A stretch of DNA of 37,343 nucleotides, from NCBI GenBank assembly GCA_017881345.1, contig JADGQZ010000279.1, forward strand, positions 1-37,343, given 5' to 3'. Each line of letters starts with the position of its first letter. Within the stretch, counting starts at the first letter, position 1. Source of the stretch: Myxococcaceae bacterium (lineage in GTDB: Bacteria; Myxococcota; Myxococcia; Myxococcales; Myxococcaceae). The notes beneath the pieces were generated by a model. It searched no databases, was not told the DNA's origin, and worked only from the letters and a program-made list of their open reading frames with translations. Below are positions 24,641-33,521 of this stretch, in pieces. The position numbers were made by a program, and so were the translations under genes.

Positions 24641-27019
24641 ATGGCCAAGCAGCATCTCCTGCTCGTGGATGGAGACCCGAAGAGTCTCCGGGTGATGGAG
24701 GTCAGCCTCAAGAAGGCCGGCTTCTCCGTGACCACCGCGGCCGATGGAAAAGACGCGCTCCAGAAGATCCAGATCAGCCTGCCGGATCTGGTGCTCTCGG
24801 ACACCCGCCTCTCGGAGCTGGATGGCTTCGAGCTCTGCCGGCGGCTCAAGGACGACGAGCGGCTGAAGCACATCCCCTTCGTCTTCCTGACCAGTCAGAA
24901 AGCCGTGGAATTCAAGGTCCGCGGGCTCGAGATGGGCGGCGAGGACTACCTGACGAAACCCATCTACATCAAGGAGATCGTCACCCGCGCCCGGATGATC
25001 CTCCAGAAGGCGGAGAAGGAGCGGTTCGAGCGTCGCGAGACGCGGGGCGGCTTCACCGGGAGCCTGAGCGACCTGGGCGTCGTCGACCTGGTGCAGACCT
25101 TCGAGGTGGGCCGGAAGACCGGCAGCATCCGGCTCGATGGCGAGCGCTCCGGCACCATCTACTTCCGTGACGGCCGGGTCATCGACGCCGAGCTGGGGCG
25201 GCTCGCCGGCGAGAACGCGTTCTACCGGATGCTCAACACCTTCGAGGGGAACTTCGAGGTCCAGTTCGTGCCGGTGGAGCGCGCCGAGCGCATCGAGGTC
25301 TCCACCCAGGGGCTCCTCCTCGAGGGGATGCGCCGGCTCGACGAGTGGGGCCGGATGCTGGAGCAGCTGCCACCGCTGGAGACGGTGTTCGAGATCGACT
25401 ACCGGCAGCTCGCGGACCGGCTGAGCGAGATCCCCGACGAGGTGAACGGCCTGCTCCGCCTCTTCGACGCCCGGCGAACGCTGGCGCGGGTGGTCGACGA
25501 CTCGGACTTCGAGGACCTCGCGGCGCTGGGCATCATCAGCAAGCTCTACTTCGAGGGTCTGGTCCGGGAAGCCGGCGGAACGCCGCCGTTCGGCGCGCGC
25601 GAGTCCCGGACCCTGGGAGCCTGGCTGGATGGACGGCCGCCGACGCCGGTGTGGTCCGGACCGGTCGCAGTGCAGCCCGACCCGGCGGCCCACACACCGC
25701 CTCCGGGAGCCGTGCCAACGGTGGCGCCTCTGTCGGCCGACGAGACGCTTGCCCGTTCCGCGACCGCGACCGTCGAGGGTGCGACCGTCGCTCCGCAGGC
25801 CTTCGTCGCGAACGGCACGGCCGTCGAGCCGGGCGAAGCCCAGACGGATGGCGTCCCCGGACCGGACGAGCCGTCGCCGCTCGAGGGAATGGACGCGCTC
25901 GAGCTCGCCCCGCTCCCGGCGGCCATCGCTGCGGAGGTGGCCAGCGCCGAGCCCGAGATGCACGCGCTGCTCACCGTGCCGCCCCCGCATGAGACCGGGG
26001 TGGCGCTGCGGCCCGGTCCGGCACCGGGCTCGGCGGACGTGCTCCTCTTCCCCCCGCGCGCCGATGCCGTCCCGGCGCGGCTCCCCGGGTCCGCGTTCCT
26101 CGTCGCGCCGCCTCCGGCCGCGCGCGCGGTCGAGCAGGCCCAGGCCAAGTCGTTGACCGACTGGGGACATCCTTCGGCCTCTCCCGCGGTCCTGCCGGCC
26201 GAGGCACCGGCGGCGCCCGCGATGCGCGAGCCCCTCTTCGGCGGCGCGGCCAAGGACGGACCGCTTCCCCCTCCGGCGGCGGACGCCTTCGCCGACGCTC
26301 CGACGCTCTTCCCGCATGAGCTCCGACCCCGGAGCGGCGGGCGGTGGCTCCTCGCCACAGTGGGGCTCGCCGCGGTGGCCGGCGCGGCGGTGTGGCTCGT
26401 GCGTGACCGGAGCGAGGAGCCTGCGCCCGCGCCAGCGCCTGCCGTCGTGTCGGAGCGCCCGGCTCCGCCCGCCCCCGTCCCCCAGGAGCCCCCGGCTGTC
26501 GCTACGGCTGCGACCTCGACCCCCGCGGCCGACCCGTCGCCGGCGTCGCTCCCTTCGCCGGCGCTCGCCGGGTCTCCACAGCAGGACGCGCCGCAGGCGC
26601 TCGAGGATCCGGGCGACGCGGACTACCGCGCGGCGCTGCACGCGGCCCGCGAGGCCAATGCGGCGGCGAAGTGGGAGGTCGAGGCGGAGGAGTACCGCCG
26701 CGCCCTGGTGGTGCGTCCGGCCTCGCTCGAGGCGAAGGAGGGTCTCGGGGCCGCCATCGTCAAGAGCTCGGGCAAGGCCGGGAGCTACCTCGAGGCGGAG
26801 CGGCTGCTCGCCGACGTCGTCACCGCCGACCGGAGCCGCGCCCGCGCCTGGCTGGTGCTCGGGATGGCCCGCCAGCTCGGGGCACGGCCGGCGCCAGCCA
26901 TCGAGGCCTACAAGCGCTACCTCGAGCTGACGCCCGAGAGTCCGTACGCGTCCGACGTGCGCGCCGTCGTCCGCGAGCTGGACCGGCCAGGCGTGGCGCA
27001 ACGGCGCCCCGGACGATAG
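24641..27019 (+). CDS. Response regulator: REC - DUF4388 (PATAN) - Pro/Ala linker - TM - TPR-like tail
   Basis: [130 protein letters not shown]; repeat helices at C-terminus. Confidence 0.88.
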   Translation: MAKQHLLLVDGDPKSLRVMEVSLKKAGFSVTTAADGKDALQKIQISLPDLVLSDTRLSELDGFELCRRLKDDERLKHIPFVFLTSQKAVEFKVRGLEMGGEDYLTKPIYIKEIVTRARMILQKAEKERFERRETRGGFTGSLSDLGVVDLVQTFEVGRKTGSIRLDGERSGTIYFRDGRVIDAELGRLAGENAFYRMLNTFEGNFEVQFVPVERAERIEVSTQGLLLEGMRRLDEWGRMLEQLPPLETVFEIDYRQLADRLSEIPDEVNGLLRLFDARRTLARVVDDSDFEDLAALGIISKLYFEGLVREAGGTPPFGARESRTLGAWLDGRPPTPVWSGPVAVQPDPAAHTPPPGAVPTVAPLSADETLARSATATVEGATVAPQAFVANGTAVEPGEAQTDGVPGPDEPSPLEGMDALELAPLPAAIAAEVASAEPEMHALLTVPPPHETGVALRPGPAPGSADVLLFPPRADAVPARLPGSAFLVAPPPAARAVEQAQAKSLTDWGHPSASPAVLPAEAPAAPAMREPLFGGAAKDGPLPPPAADAFADAPTLFPHELRPRSGGRWLLATVGLAAVAGAAVWLVRDRSEEPAPAPAPAVVSERPAPPAPVPQEPPAVATAATSTPAADPSPASLPSPALAGSPQQDAPQALEDPGDADYRAALHAAREANAAAKWEVEAEEYRRALVVRPASLEAKEGLGAAIVKSSGKAGSYLEAERLLADVVTADRSRARAWLVLGMARQLGARPAPAIEAYKRYLELTPESPYASDVRAVVRELDRPGVAQRRPGR

Positions 27020-27034
27020 AGCCCACCTTCGGCG

Positions 27035-28030
27035 ATGCGCGTCCTGGGCCTCGAGACCTCGTGCGACGAGACGGCGGCTGCCGTGGTGGAGGACGGCCGC
27101 CGCGCGCTCTCCGACGTCGTCTCGACCCAGGTGGACATCCACCGCCGGTGGGGAGGGGTCGTCCCCGAGCTGGCGAGCAGGAACCACGTCGTGCAGGTGC
27201 TCCCGGTGGTGGACGAGGCGCTGCGCCGGGCCGGGTGCAGCCTCCAGGACCTGGACCTCATCGCGGTCACCCGTGGGCCCGGGCTGGTCGGGGCGCTGCT
27301 GGTGGGCGTGCAGCTCGGCAAGTCGCTCTCGGTGGCGACCGGGATCCCGCTCGTGGGGGTGAACCACCTCGAGGGCCACCTCCTGGCCGCGCGTCTCCTC
27401 CCCACGCCGCCGGACCCGCCGTTCCTCGCCCTGGTCGTCTCGGGCGGACACACCAGCCTCTACGCGGTGAAGGACTTCGGCCAGTACACCAGGGTGGGCA
27501 GCACCCGGGACGACGCCGCAGGCGAGGCGTACGACAAGGTGGCCCGTCTGCTCGGCCTGCCGTACCCGGGTGGGCTCCCCATCGACCGGCTCGCCCAGGG
27601 CGGCGACCCGCGCGCCATCCGGTTCCCGCGCGCGCTGAACCTGCCCGGCGTCTTCGACTGGAGCTTCAGCGGACTCAAGACCGCGGTCCGGAACCACGTG
27701 CGCGCCCATGGCGTTCCCGAGGGACAGGCGCTCGCGGACCTCTGCGCCTCGTTCCAGGAGGCGGTGGCCGACTCGCTCTCGCGCAAGCTGGTCGCCGCGG
27801 CGCGCGCGCTCGGGCAGACCGACGTCGTGCTCTGTGGCGGGGTGGCGGCCAACTCGCGGCTCCGGGCGCTCACCCTGGAGCGCGCCGCCGACCGCGACAT
27901 CCGGGTGCACCTGCCGCCGCCGGCCCTCTGCACCGACAACGGCGCGATGATCGCCGTCGCCGGCACCGAGGCCTGGCGGCGGGGCGCGCGCGACACGAAC
28001 CCCGTGGTGGACGCGGGCTGGACGCCCTAG
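27035..28030 (+). CDS. tsaD: tRNA threonylcarbamoyladenosine biosynthesis protein TsaD
   Basis: MRVLGLETSCDETAAAVVEDG, HLEGHLLAARL, LVVSGGHTSLY, DDAAGEAYDKVARLLGLPYPGG, CGGVAANSRLR, CTDNGAMIA. Confidence 0.97.
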   Translation: MRVLGLETSCDETAAAVVEDGRRALSDVVSTQVDIHRRWGGVVPELASRNHVVQVLPVVDEALRRAGCSLQDLDLIAVTRGPGLVGALLVGVQLGKSLSVATGIPLVGVNHLEGHLLAARLLPTPPDPPFLALVVSGGHTSLYAVKDFGQYTRVGSTRDDAAGEAYDKVARLLGLPYPGGLPIDRLAQGGDPRAIRFPRALNLPGVFDWSFSGLKTAVRNHVRAHGVPEGQALADLCASFQEAVADSLSRKLVAAARALGQTDVVLCGGVAANSRLRALTLERAADRDIRVHLPPPALCTDNGAMIAVAGTEAWRRGARDTNPVVDAGWTP

Positions 28031-28042
28031 GAGGCCCGGCAG

Positions 28043-28879
28043 GTGGACTCGCCCCGGCGGATGCTGCAGCAGCACGGGCTCCGGCCGAAGCACGCCTGGG
28101 GGCAGAACTTCCTCGACGACCCGGCGGTGCTCGCCGACATCGTGCGGGCAGCCCGGCTGGGCCCGGACTCGGTGGTCGTCGAGCTCGGCGCGGGGCTCGG
28201 CCACCTGACCGCCGCCCTGCTCGAGACCGGGGCGAAGGTCGTGGCGGTGGAGCGCGACCGGGAGATGGTCGCGGTGCTGGAGGGCATGAAGGACCCGCGC
28301 CTCACCGTGCTCGCCGCCAACGCCGCCCGGCTGGACCTCGCGTCGGTGGCCGGGACGCGCCCGCTGACGCTGGTGGGCAACCTCCCGTACCACCTCACCT
28401 CGTCCATCCTCTTCGAGGCGCTGGAGCAACACCGAGATCTGACGGCGTGCGTGTTCACGGTCCAGAAGGAGGTCGCCGAGCGCGTCGCCGCGGGGGAGGG
28501 GACGCGGGCCGGAGGAGTCCTCACGGTGCTGCTCGGGGTGTGGTTCGATGCGTCCATCGTCCGGACGGTGCCGAGGGCCGCCTTCCACCCGCCGCCCAAG
28601 GTGGACTCCGCGGTGCTCCTGCTCGAGCACCGGGCAGTCCCCCGGGCCGACCTGGGCGACGATGCCTTCTTCCGCAAGGTGGTGAAGGCCGGGTTCTCGC
28701 AGCGGCGGAAGACGCTCTCCAACGCGCTCCAGTCCGACCGGGAGCTCGGGGATGCGGGTCGCATCCGGGCGGCGCTGGCCGAGGCAGGCATCGAGGCCAC
28801 GCGCCGGGCCGAGACGCTCTTGGTGGCCGACTTCGCGCGGCTGGCCCGGGCGTTGAGGCAGCCCCCGGGGCGTGGTTGA
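28043..28879 (+). CDS. rsmA: 16S rRNA dimethyladenosine transferase (KsgA/RsmA)
   Basis: GLRPKHAWGQNFLDDPAVL, VVELGAGLGHLTAALLE, LVGNLPYHLTSSILF, FTVQKEVAERVAAG. Confidence 0.95.
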   Translation: MDSPRRMLQQHGLRPKHAWGQNFLDDPAVLADIVRAARLGPDSVVVELGAGLGHLTAALLETGAKVVAVERDREMVAVLEGMKDPRLTVLAANAARLDLASVAGTRPLTLVGNLPYHLTSSILFEALEQHRDLTACVFTVQKEVAERVAAGEGTRAGGVLTVLLGVWFDASIVRTVPRAAFHPPPKVDSAVLLLEHRAVPRADLGDDAFFRKVVKAGFSQRRKTLSNALQSDRELGDAGRIRAALAEAGIEATRRAETLLVADFARLARALRQPPGRG

Positions 28880-28890
28880 CTGCCGCCGGC

Positions 28891-29532
28891 TTGGACCAGC
28901 GCTACATCGCCGTCGAGGGACCGATCGGCGTGGGGAAGTCGAGCCTGGCGCGGCTCCTCGCCGAGCGCCTGGGCGGGCGGCTCGTCCTCGAGGAGGTGGA
29001 GGACAACCCCTTCCTCGCGCGCTTCTACCAGGACCGGAGCGCCTGGGCCTTCCAGACCCAGCTCTTCTTCCTTCTGAGCCGCTGGCAGCAGCAGCAGAAG
29101 CTGCTCCAGACCGACCTCTTCGCCGCAGCGACGGTGAGCGACTACGTCTTCGCCAAGGACCGCATCTTCGCCACCCTGACGCTCCAGCCGGCGGAGCTGG
29201 CGCTGTACGACCGGGTCTACGACGCGCTCGGGCCGCGCGTGCCGCAGCCGGACCTGGTCATCTTCCTCCAGTGCCGGCTGGAGGTGCTGCTCCAGCGCAT
29301 CAAGCGGCGGGGGCGCGAGTACGAGCGGCACTTCGACTCCGACTACCTGGAGTCCCTCGCCCGCGCGTACAACGACTTCTTCTTCCACTACACAGACACG
29401 CCGCTCCTGGTCATCAACACCAGCGACATCGACTTCGTCCACAACGCCGCCGACCTGGACAACCTGGTCTCGGTGGTTCGCAAGATGCGGAAGGGTGTCC
29501 ACCACTACCTGCCCCTGTCCGCCCGAAAGTAG
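28891..29532 (+). CDS. Deoxynucleoside kinase family protein
   Basis: YIAVEGPIGVGKSSLARLLAERLGG, FYQDRSAWAFQTQLFFLLSRW, VSDYVFAKDRIFA, RIKRRGREYERHFDSDYL. TTG start at 28891, or 28876 overlapping rsmA. Confidence 0.9.
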   Translation: MDQRYIAVEGPIGVGKSSLARLLAERLGGRLVLEEVEDNPFLARFYQDRSAWAFQTQLFFLLSRWQQQQKLLQTDLFAAATVSDYVFAKDRIFATLTLQPAELALYDRVYDALGPRVPQPDLVIFLQCRLEVLLQRIKRRGREYERHFDSDYLESLARAYNDFFFHYTDTPLLVINTSDIDFVHNAADLDNLVSVVRKMRKGVHHYLPLSARK

Positions 29533-29575
29533 TTTCCAGTGGCACGGGAGCCGTCCGGTGAGGATAGATTGAGGG

Positions 29576-29622
29576 TCCCTCGGGTCGCCGAGCCGCAAGG
29601 CCGGTGAACCAGGCACGAGGGA
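29576..29622 (+). ncRNA. Candidate structured cis-regulatory leader RNA upstream of panB
   Basis: Single extended hairpin: TCCCTCG 29576-29582 / CGAGGGA 29616-29622; GGT-CGCCG-A-GCC (29583-29594), GCAA tetraloop 29595-29598, GGC-CGGTGA-A-CC (29599-29610); single-A bulges at 29591 and 29608 and a 5-nt AGGCA bulge 29611-29615. Confidence 0.5.
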
Positions 29623-29661
29623 AGGCAGCACCACAACCCGCAGTCAGACGGAGGTGAACCC

Positions 29662-30558
29662 GTGGACAAGGTCACCATCCACACGCTGAAGCGCCTGAAG
29701 CAGGCCGGCCAGAAGATCTCCATGGTCACGGCCTACGACGCCACCTTCGCCCGCATCCTCGACGAAGCCGGAGCCGACTTGCTCCTGGTCGGGGACAGCC
29801 TGGGCATGGTGATCCAGGGCAACGACTCGACGTTGCCCGTCACCATGGACCAGATGGTCTACCACTGCCGTGCGGTGAGCCGCGGAGCGAAGCGGGCGCA
29901 CGTCGTGGGCGACCTCCCGTTCCTCAGCTACCAGGCCTCGGTGTCGGAGGCGGTGAAGAACGCCGGCCGGCTCCTGGCCGAGGGCGGGGCGAGCAGCGTG
30001 AAGCTCGAGGGTGGGGCCGAGTTCGCCGAGACCATCGAGGCCATCGTCCGCGCGGGGATCCCGGTCATGGGCCACCTCGGTCTGACGCCGCAGTCGGTGC
30101 ACCGGATGGGCGGTTTCGTGGTGCAGGGGCGCGAGGAGGAGCAGGCGAAGGCCATCTACCGCGACGCGCAGGCGCTGGAGCGCGCGGGCTGCTACGCGCT
30201 GGTGCTCGAGGGCATCCCGCTCGAGCTGGCGCGGGACATCACCGCCTCGCTGCGCATCCCCACCATCGGCATCGGCGCCGGCGTCCACTGCGATGGGCAG
30301 GTGCTGGTCTGCTACGACCTCTTCGGTTTCAACCCCGACTTCAAGCCCAAGTTCGTCAAGCGCTTCGCCGATGGCTATGGCGTGCTGCGCGGGGCGGCCG
30401 AGACCTTCTTCGCCGAGGTGAAGAGCGGGGCCTTCCCGGACGACGAGCACTCGTTCACCAGCAAGACGCTGCGCGTGCTGCAGGGGCAGCGGCCTGCATC
30501 GTCTCCGGCGTCGGGAGAGCCGGAGAGGATCGGCTCGGTGTACGGCGTCCCGGTCTGA
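29662..30558 (+). CDS. panB: 3-methyl-2-oxobutanoate hydroxymethyltransferase
   Basis: GTG start; [92 protein letters not shown]. Confidence 0.97.
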   Translation: MDKVTIHTLKRLKQAGQKISMVTAYDATFARILDEAGADLLLVGDSLGMVIQGNDSTLPVTMDQMVYHCRAVSRGAKRAHVVGDLPFLSYQASVSEAVKNAGRLLAEGGASSVKLEGGAEFAETIEAIVRAGIPVMGHLGLTPQSVHRMGGFVVQGREEEQAKAIYRDAQALERAGCYALVLEGIPLELARDITASLRIPTIGIGAGVHCDGQVLVCYDLFGFNPDFKPKFVKRFADGYGVLRGAAETFFAEVKSGAFPDDEHSFTSKTLRVLQGQRPASSPASGEPERIGSVYGVPV

Positions 30559-31403
30559 TGCGCGTCGTCCGCACCCCGGCCGAGCTCACGGAGTGGACGG
30601 AGACGGCGCGCCGCCAGGGCCGCCGGGTGGGCCTGGTGCCGACCATGGGGTTCCTCCACCAGGGCCACCTGAGCCTGATGGTGGCCTGCCGGGAGCGCGC
30701 CGACGTCACCGCGGTCAGCATCTTCGTCAACCCGACCCAGTTCGGGCCCACCGAGGACCTGGCGCGCTACCCGCGCGACCTCGAGGGCGATCTGGAGAAG
30801 TGCCGGGCGGCGAAGGTGGACACCGTGTTCGCGCCGGAGGCGGGCGCGATGTACCCGCCGGGCCATCGGACGTTCGTCGAGGTGACGGGCCTCCAGGACG
30901 GGCTCTGCGGCGGCCGCCGGCCGGGGCACTTCCGCGGCGTGGCGACCGTGGTCACCCAGCTGTTCGCGCTCGCCCGGCCGCACGTGGCGGTGTTCGGTGA
31001 GAAGGACTGGCAGCAGCTGCAGATTCTCCGCCGTCTGGCAGTGGACCTCCACCTGGGCGTCGAGGTGGTCGGCATGCCCATCATCCGCGAGCCGGACGGG
31101 CTGGCGATGAGCTCGCGCAACGCCTATCTCTCGCCGCCCGAGCGGACCCGGGCGCTCGCGCTGAGCCGAGGGCTCGCGGCGGCGCGGGCCCGCTGGGCCG
31201 CAGGAGAGCGGGGGGCGGAGGCGCTCCGAGAGGCGGTCCGGGCCGAGCTCGGCGCCGCGGAGGTCCGCGAGGACTACGTGGCGCTGGTCACGCCCGACAC
31301 GCTCGAGGACCTCCAGCGGGCGGACCGGGCCGATGCCCGCCTCCTCGTCGCCGGCTTCGTCGGGAAGACCCGGCTCATCGACAACACGGCCATCGGCTGT
31401 TAG
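30558..31403 (+). CDS. panC: Pantothenate synthetase
   Basis: VGLVPTMGFLHQGHLSLM, SIFVNPTQFGPTEDLARYPRD, CGGRRPGHFRGVATVVTQLF, FGEKDWQQLQILRR, MSSRNAYLSP. Confidence 0.97.
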   Translation: MRVVRTPAELTEWTETARRQGRRVGLVPTMGFLHQGHLSLMVACRERADVTAVSIFVNPTQFGPTEDLARYPRDLEGDLEKCRAAKVDTVFAPEAGAMYPPGHRTFVEVTGLQDGLCGGRRPGHFRGVATVVTQLFALARPHVAVFGEKDWQQLQILRRLAVDLHLGVEVVGMPIIREPDGLAMSSRNAYLSPPERTRALALSRGLAAARARWAAGERGAEALREAVRAELGAAEVREDYVALVTPDTLEDLQRADRADARLLVAGFVGKTRLIDNTAIGC

Positions 31404-31416
31404 GGGGCGACCCCCC

Positions 31417-31884
31417 ATGGCGCAGAAGGAAGCCCTCGGCGAGCTGGTCGTCGCCACCAACAGGAAGGCGCGGGCGTCCTACACCGTCGAGGACACGCTC
31501 GAGGCCGGGCTGGCGCTCCTGGGCAGCGAGGTCAAGAGCCTCCGGGCGGGGGCGGTCCAGATCGCCGATGCCTTCGCCCAGCCCAGGGGGGGCGAGCTGT
31601 ACCTTCACTCCCTGCGGATCGCGCCCTACGGGGCCGCCGCGGCCTTCCCCCACGACCCGGTTCGCCCCAGGAAGCTCCTGCTGCACCGTGCCGAGCTGGA
31701 CCGGTGGGAGGCCAAGGTGCGCGAACGGGGTTATTCCATCGTCCCGCTCGTGCTTTACTTCAAGAAGGGCAAGGCCAAGGTCCAGCTGGGGCTGGTCCGG
31801 GGCAAGACGCACGAGGATCGACGCGAGGACATCAAGGAGCGCGATACCCGACGTGAAATGGATCGCGCCCTCCGGCGCCGTTAG
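31417..31884 (+). CDS. smpB: SsrA-binding protein
   Basis: VVATNRKARASYTVEDTLEAGLALLGSEVKSLRAGAVQIADAFA, ELYLHSLRIAPY, HDPVRPRKLLLHRAEL, YFKKGKAKVQLGLVRGKTHEDRREDIKERD. Confidence 0.97.
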   Translation: MAQKEALGELVVATNRKARASYTVEDTLEAGLALLGSEVKSLRAGAVQIADAFAQPRGGELYLHSLRIAPYGAAAAFPHDPVRPRKLLLHRAELDRWEAKVRERGYSIVPLVLYFKKGKAKVQLGLVRGKTHEDRREDIKERDTRREMDRALRRR

Positions 31885-31905
31885 AGGCTGGGGACGGACG
31901 AGGGG

Positions 31906-32385
31906 ATGGACGATCGAGCCTCCGAGAAGAAGGACCGCCTGCTTGCCGCCCTGGAGCGAGGGATGGTCATGGTCCATCTGGACGCCCGGCGGCCCGGTGT
32001 CCTCGTGCCTCAGGAGCTCCGCTGCGAGTCCCACCTCCGCCTGCACCTCAGCTACAAGTTCGTTCCACCCGACCTCTCGGTGGGGGAGTGGGGCATCCGG
32101 AGCACGCTCAGCTTCTCCGGCGCGCGCTTCACCGTGGCAGTGCCCTGGAGTGCGCTGTTCGCCATCACCAGCAAGGTGACGCACGAGTTCTGGATGTTCC
32201 CCGACGACATGCCCACCGAGCTGACGCAGATCCCTCCGCCGAAGCTGCGGGCCGCTGCCACGGCCCGGCAGTCGCTCGAGGCGCGACCGGTGTCGCTTCG
32301 CGAGGTGGACGGTGAGCGGAAGTCCGGCGACGCGGAGGGCGAAGCGCCCCGCGGCCGGTCGCATCTGAAGCTCATCAAGTCCTAG
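31906..32385 (+). CDS. SspB-like ClpXP adaptor / stringent starvation protein B family
   Basis: KKDRLLAALERGMVMVHLDARRPGVLVPQELRCESHLRLHLSYKFVPPDLSV..STLSFSGARFTVAVPWSALFAITS; C-terminal SHLKLIKS resembling the SspB XB peptide. Confidence 0.82.
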   Translation: MDDRASEKKDRLLAALERGMVMVHLDARRPGVLVPQELRCESHLRLHLSYKFVPPDLSVGEWGIRSTLSFSGARFTVAVPWSALFAITSKVTHEFWMFPDDMPTELTQIPPPKLRAAATARQSLEARPVSLREVDGERKSGDAEGEAPRGRSHLKLIKS

Positions 32386-32445
32386 GCAGCGCCGGTCCCC
32401 GTTAGAGCATCAGCGAGCGGTGACTCCCCATCTAGACGCCCCGTC

Positions 32446-33129
32446 TCACCGCTTCCGGAGGTTCGCCTGGAGCGTGTCCTGCTTGCCGCCCATGGTGAGG
32501 CCCTGCCAAGGCTTGTAGCCGGCCTTGCGCACCTCGATCCGGAGCGGCTCCTTCGGCCAGACGTTGTCGCCGGCCCACGGGGTGATGCCGACCTCGGTCC
32601 CCCCGACCAGCACCGTCGCGCCGGAGGGATCGCTGAGCACGAGCAGCGTGGGTGCCGGCGTTCCCACCCGCTTCGGCGGCCCCTCCTCCTTCGGCGCGCT
32701 CGCCTTCAGGAAGTCGAGCGAGAGGCCCTTGAACGCCGGGAGCTTGCCGCTCATCGCGACCCAGCCCGCAGCGACGACCACCCCCAGCAGCGCTGCGCGG
32801 AGGAGCCACCGGCCCCAGGCGATGTCCGGCGTGCTGAACCGCACCGGCTTCTCGGGCGGCGGCGGCGTGAAGTCGGAGACCATCGGCGGCGGCGGCCGCT
32901 CGGCCAGCTCGATGAGCGGTCCCTGCGCGCGGCGTGGCAGCGGGGCCGGGGCCTGGGAGTGCGAGATGACCGTCGGCTCGTAGGCGGGGTCGTGGACCAG
33001 CGAGTCCTCGTGGAGCGTGGGGATCTCGTGCCGGAGCGGGATGGGCTTCGCGGGCCGGAGCGCGCCGTCGTCTCCGAGCACCTTGCCGGAGAAGATCTGA
33101 TCTTGCTCGTCGTCGGGGGGCTGGCTCAT
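32446..33129 (-). CDS. Single-TM protein with C-terminal PEGA-like domain
   Basis: TM WLLRAALLGVVVAAGWVAM; C-terminal LLVLSDPSGATVLVGGTEVGITPWAGDNVWPKEPLRIEVRKAGYKPWQ. Confidence 0.72.
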   Translation of the reverse strand: MSQPPDDEQDQIFSGKVLGDDGALRPAKPIPLRHEIPTLHEDSLVHDPAYEPTVISHSQAPAPLPRRAQGPLIELAERPPPPMVSDFTPPPPEKPVRFSTPDIAWGRWLLRAALLGVVVAAGWVAMSGKLPAFKGLSLDFLKASAPKEEGPPKRVGTPAPTLLVLSDPSGATVLVGGTEVGITPWAGDNVWPKEPLRIEVRKAGYKPWQGLTMGGKQDTLQANLRKR

Positions 33130-33145
33130 CTGGCAACTCGCAGGT

Positions 33146-33496
33146 TCAGCTGGGCGCGGGAGCGCGCTCGGTCACGTCGCGCAGCACCGGCCAGGGGAAG
33201 ATGCCGGTCGCGTGCTGGTCACTGAAGGTGAGGCGCAGCGCGTAGTTCCCCACCGGCGCGACCTCGTGGATGGTGAGGGTCTCCGGCACCGTGGCCGGGT
33301 CGAGCGTGCGGGCGTTGGTCCACTCGTCCACGCACGCCGCGCAGGGGCACGCGAGCCGGAGCGCCCGGGCGGTGGCGGCGGTGCGCTTGCCGTCCTCCCA
33401 GTGCAGGCGGAGCACCTTGCCGTCGCGGGTCACGTCCATGTGGATCGCCGTGGGCGCTGCCGGCGCCGCGGGCTTCAGCTTGTCCCAGAAGCTCAT
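33146..33496 (-). CDS. DUF971 domain protein
   Basis: VLRLHWEDGKRTAATARALRLACPCAACVDEWT, IHEVAPVGNYALRLTFSDQHATGIFPWPVLRDV. Confidence 0.8.
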   Translation of the reverse strand: MSFWDKLKPAAPAAPTAIHMDVTRDGKVLRLHWEDGKRTAATARALRLACPCAACVDEWTNARTLDPATVPETLTIHEVAPVGNYALRLTFSDQHATGIFPWPVLRDVTERAPAPS

Positions 33497-33521
33497 GCGC
33501 GCTCCCATGTCCTCTGGCGGC

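Noticed and set aside
24263-28630. 1455-aa minus-strand ORF
   Set aside because: Only the C-terminal 114 residues (24263-24604) are a credible PilZ protein; the rest is antisense to the response regulator, tsaD and rsmA and has the Arg/Gly/His-rich composition of an off-frame high-GC read.
26671-29532. 953-aa plus-strand ORF
   Set aside because: Only the last part is the deoxynucleoside kinase; upstream is Arg/Gly/Pro-rich off-frame reading of the response regulator, tsaD and rsmA.
29577-29640. SRP (4.5S) RNA in the panB leader, suggested by GTGAACC...GGGAAGGCAGC
   Set aside because: The conserved GGUCCGGAAGGAAGCAGC core is absent; the segment instead folds as one bulged hairpin.
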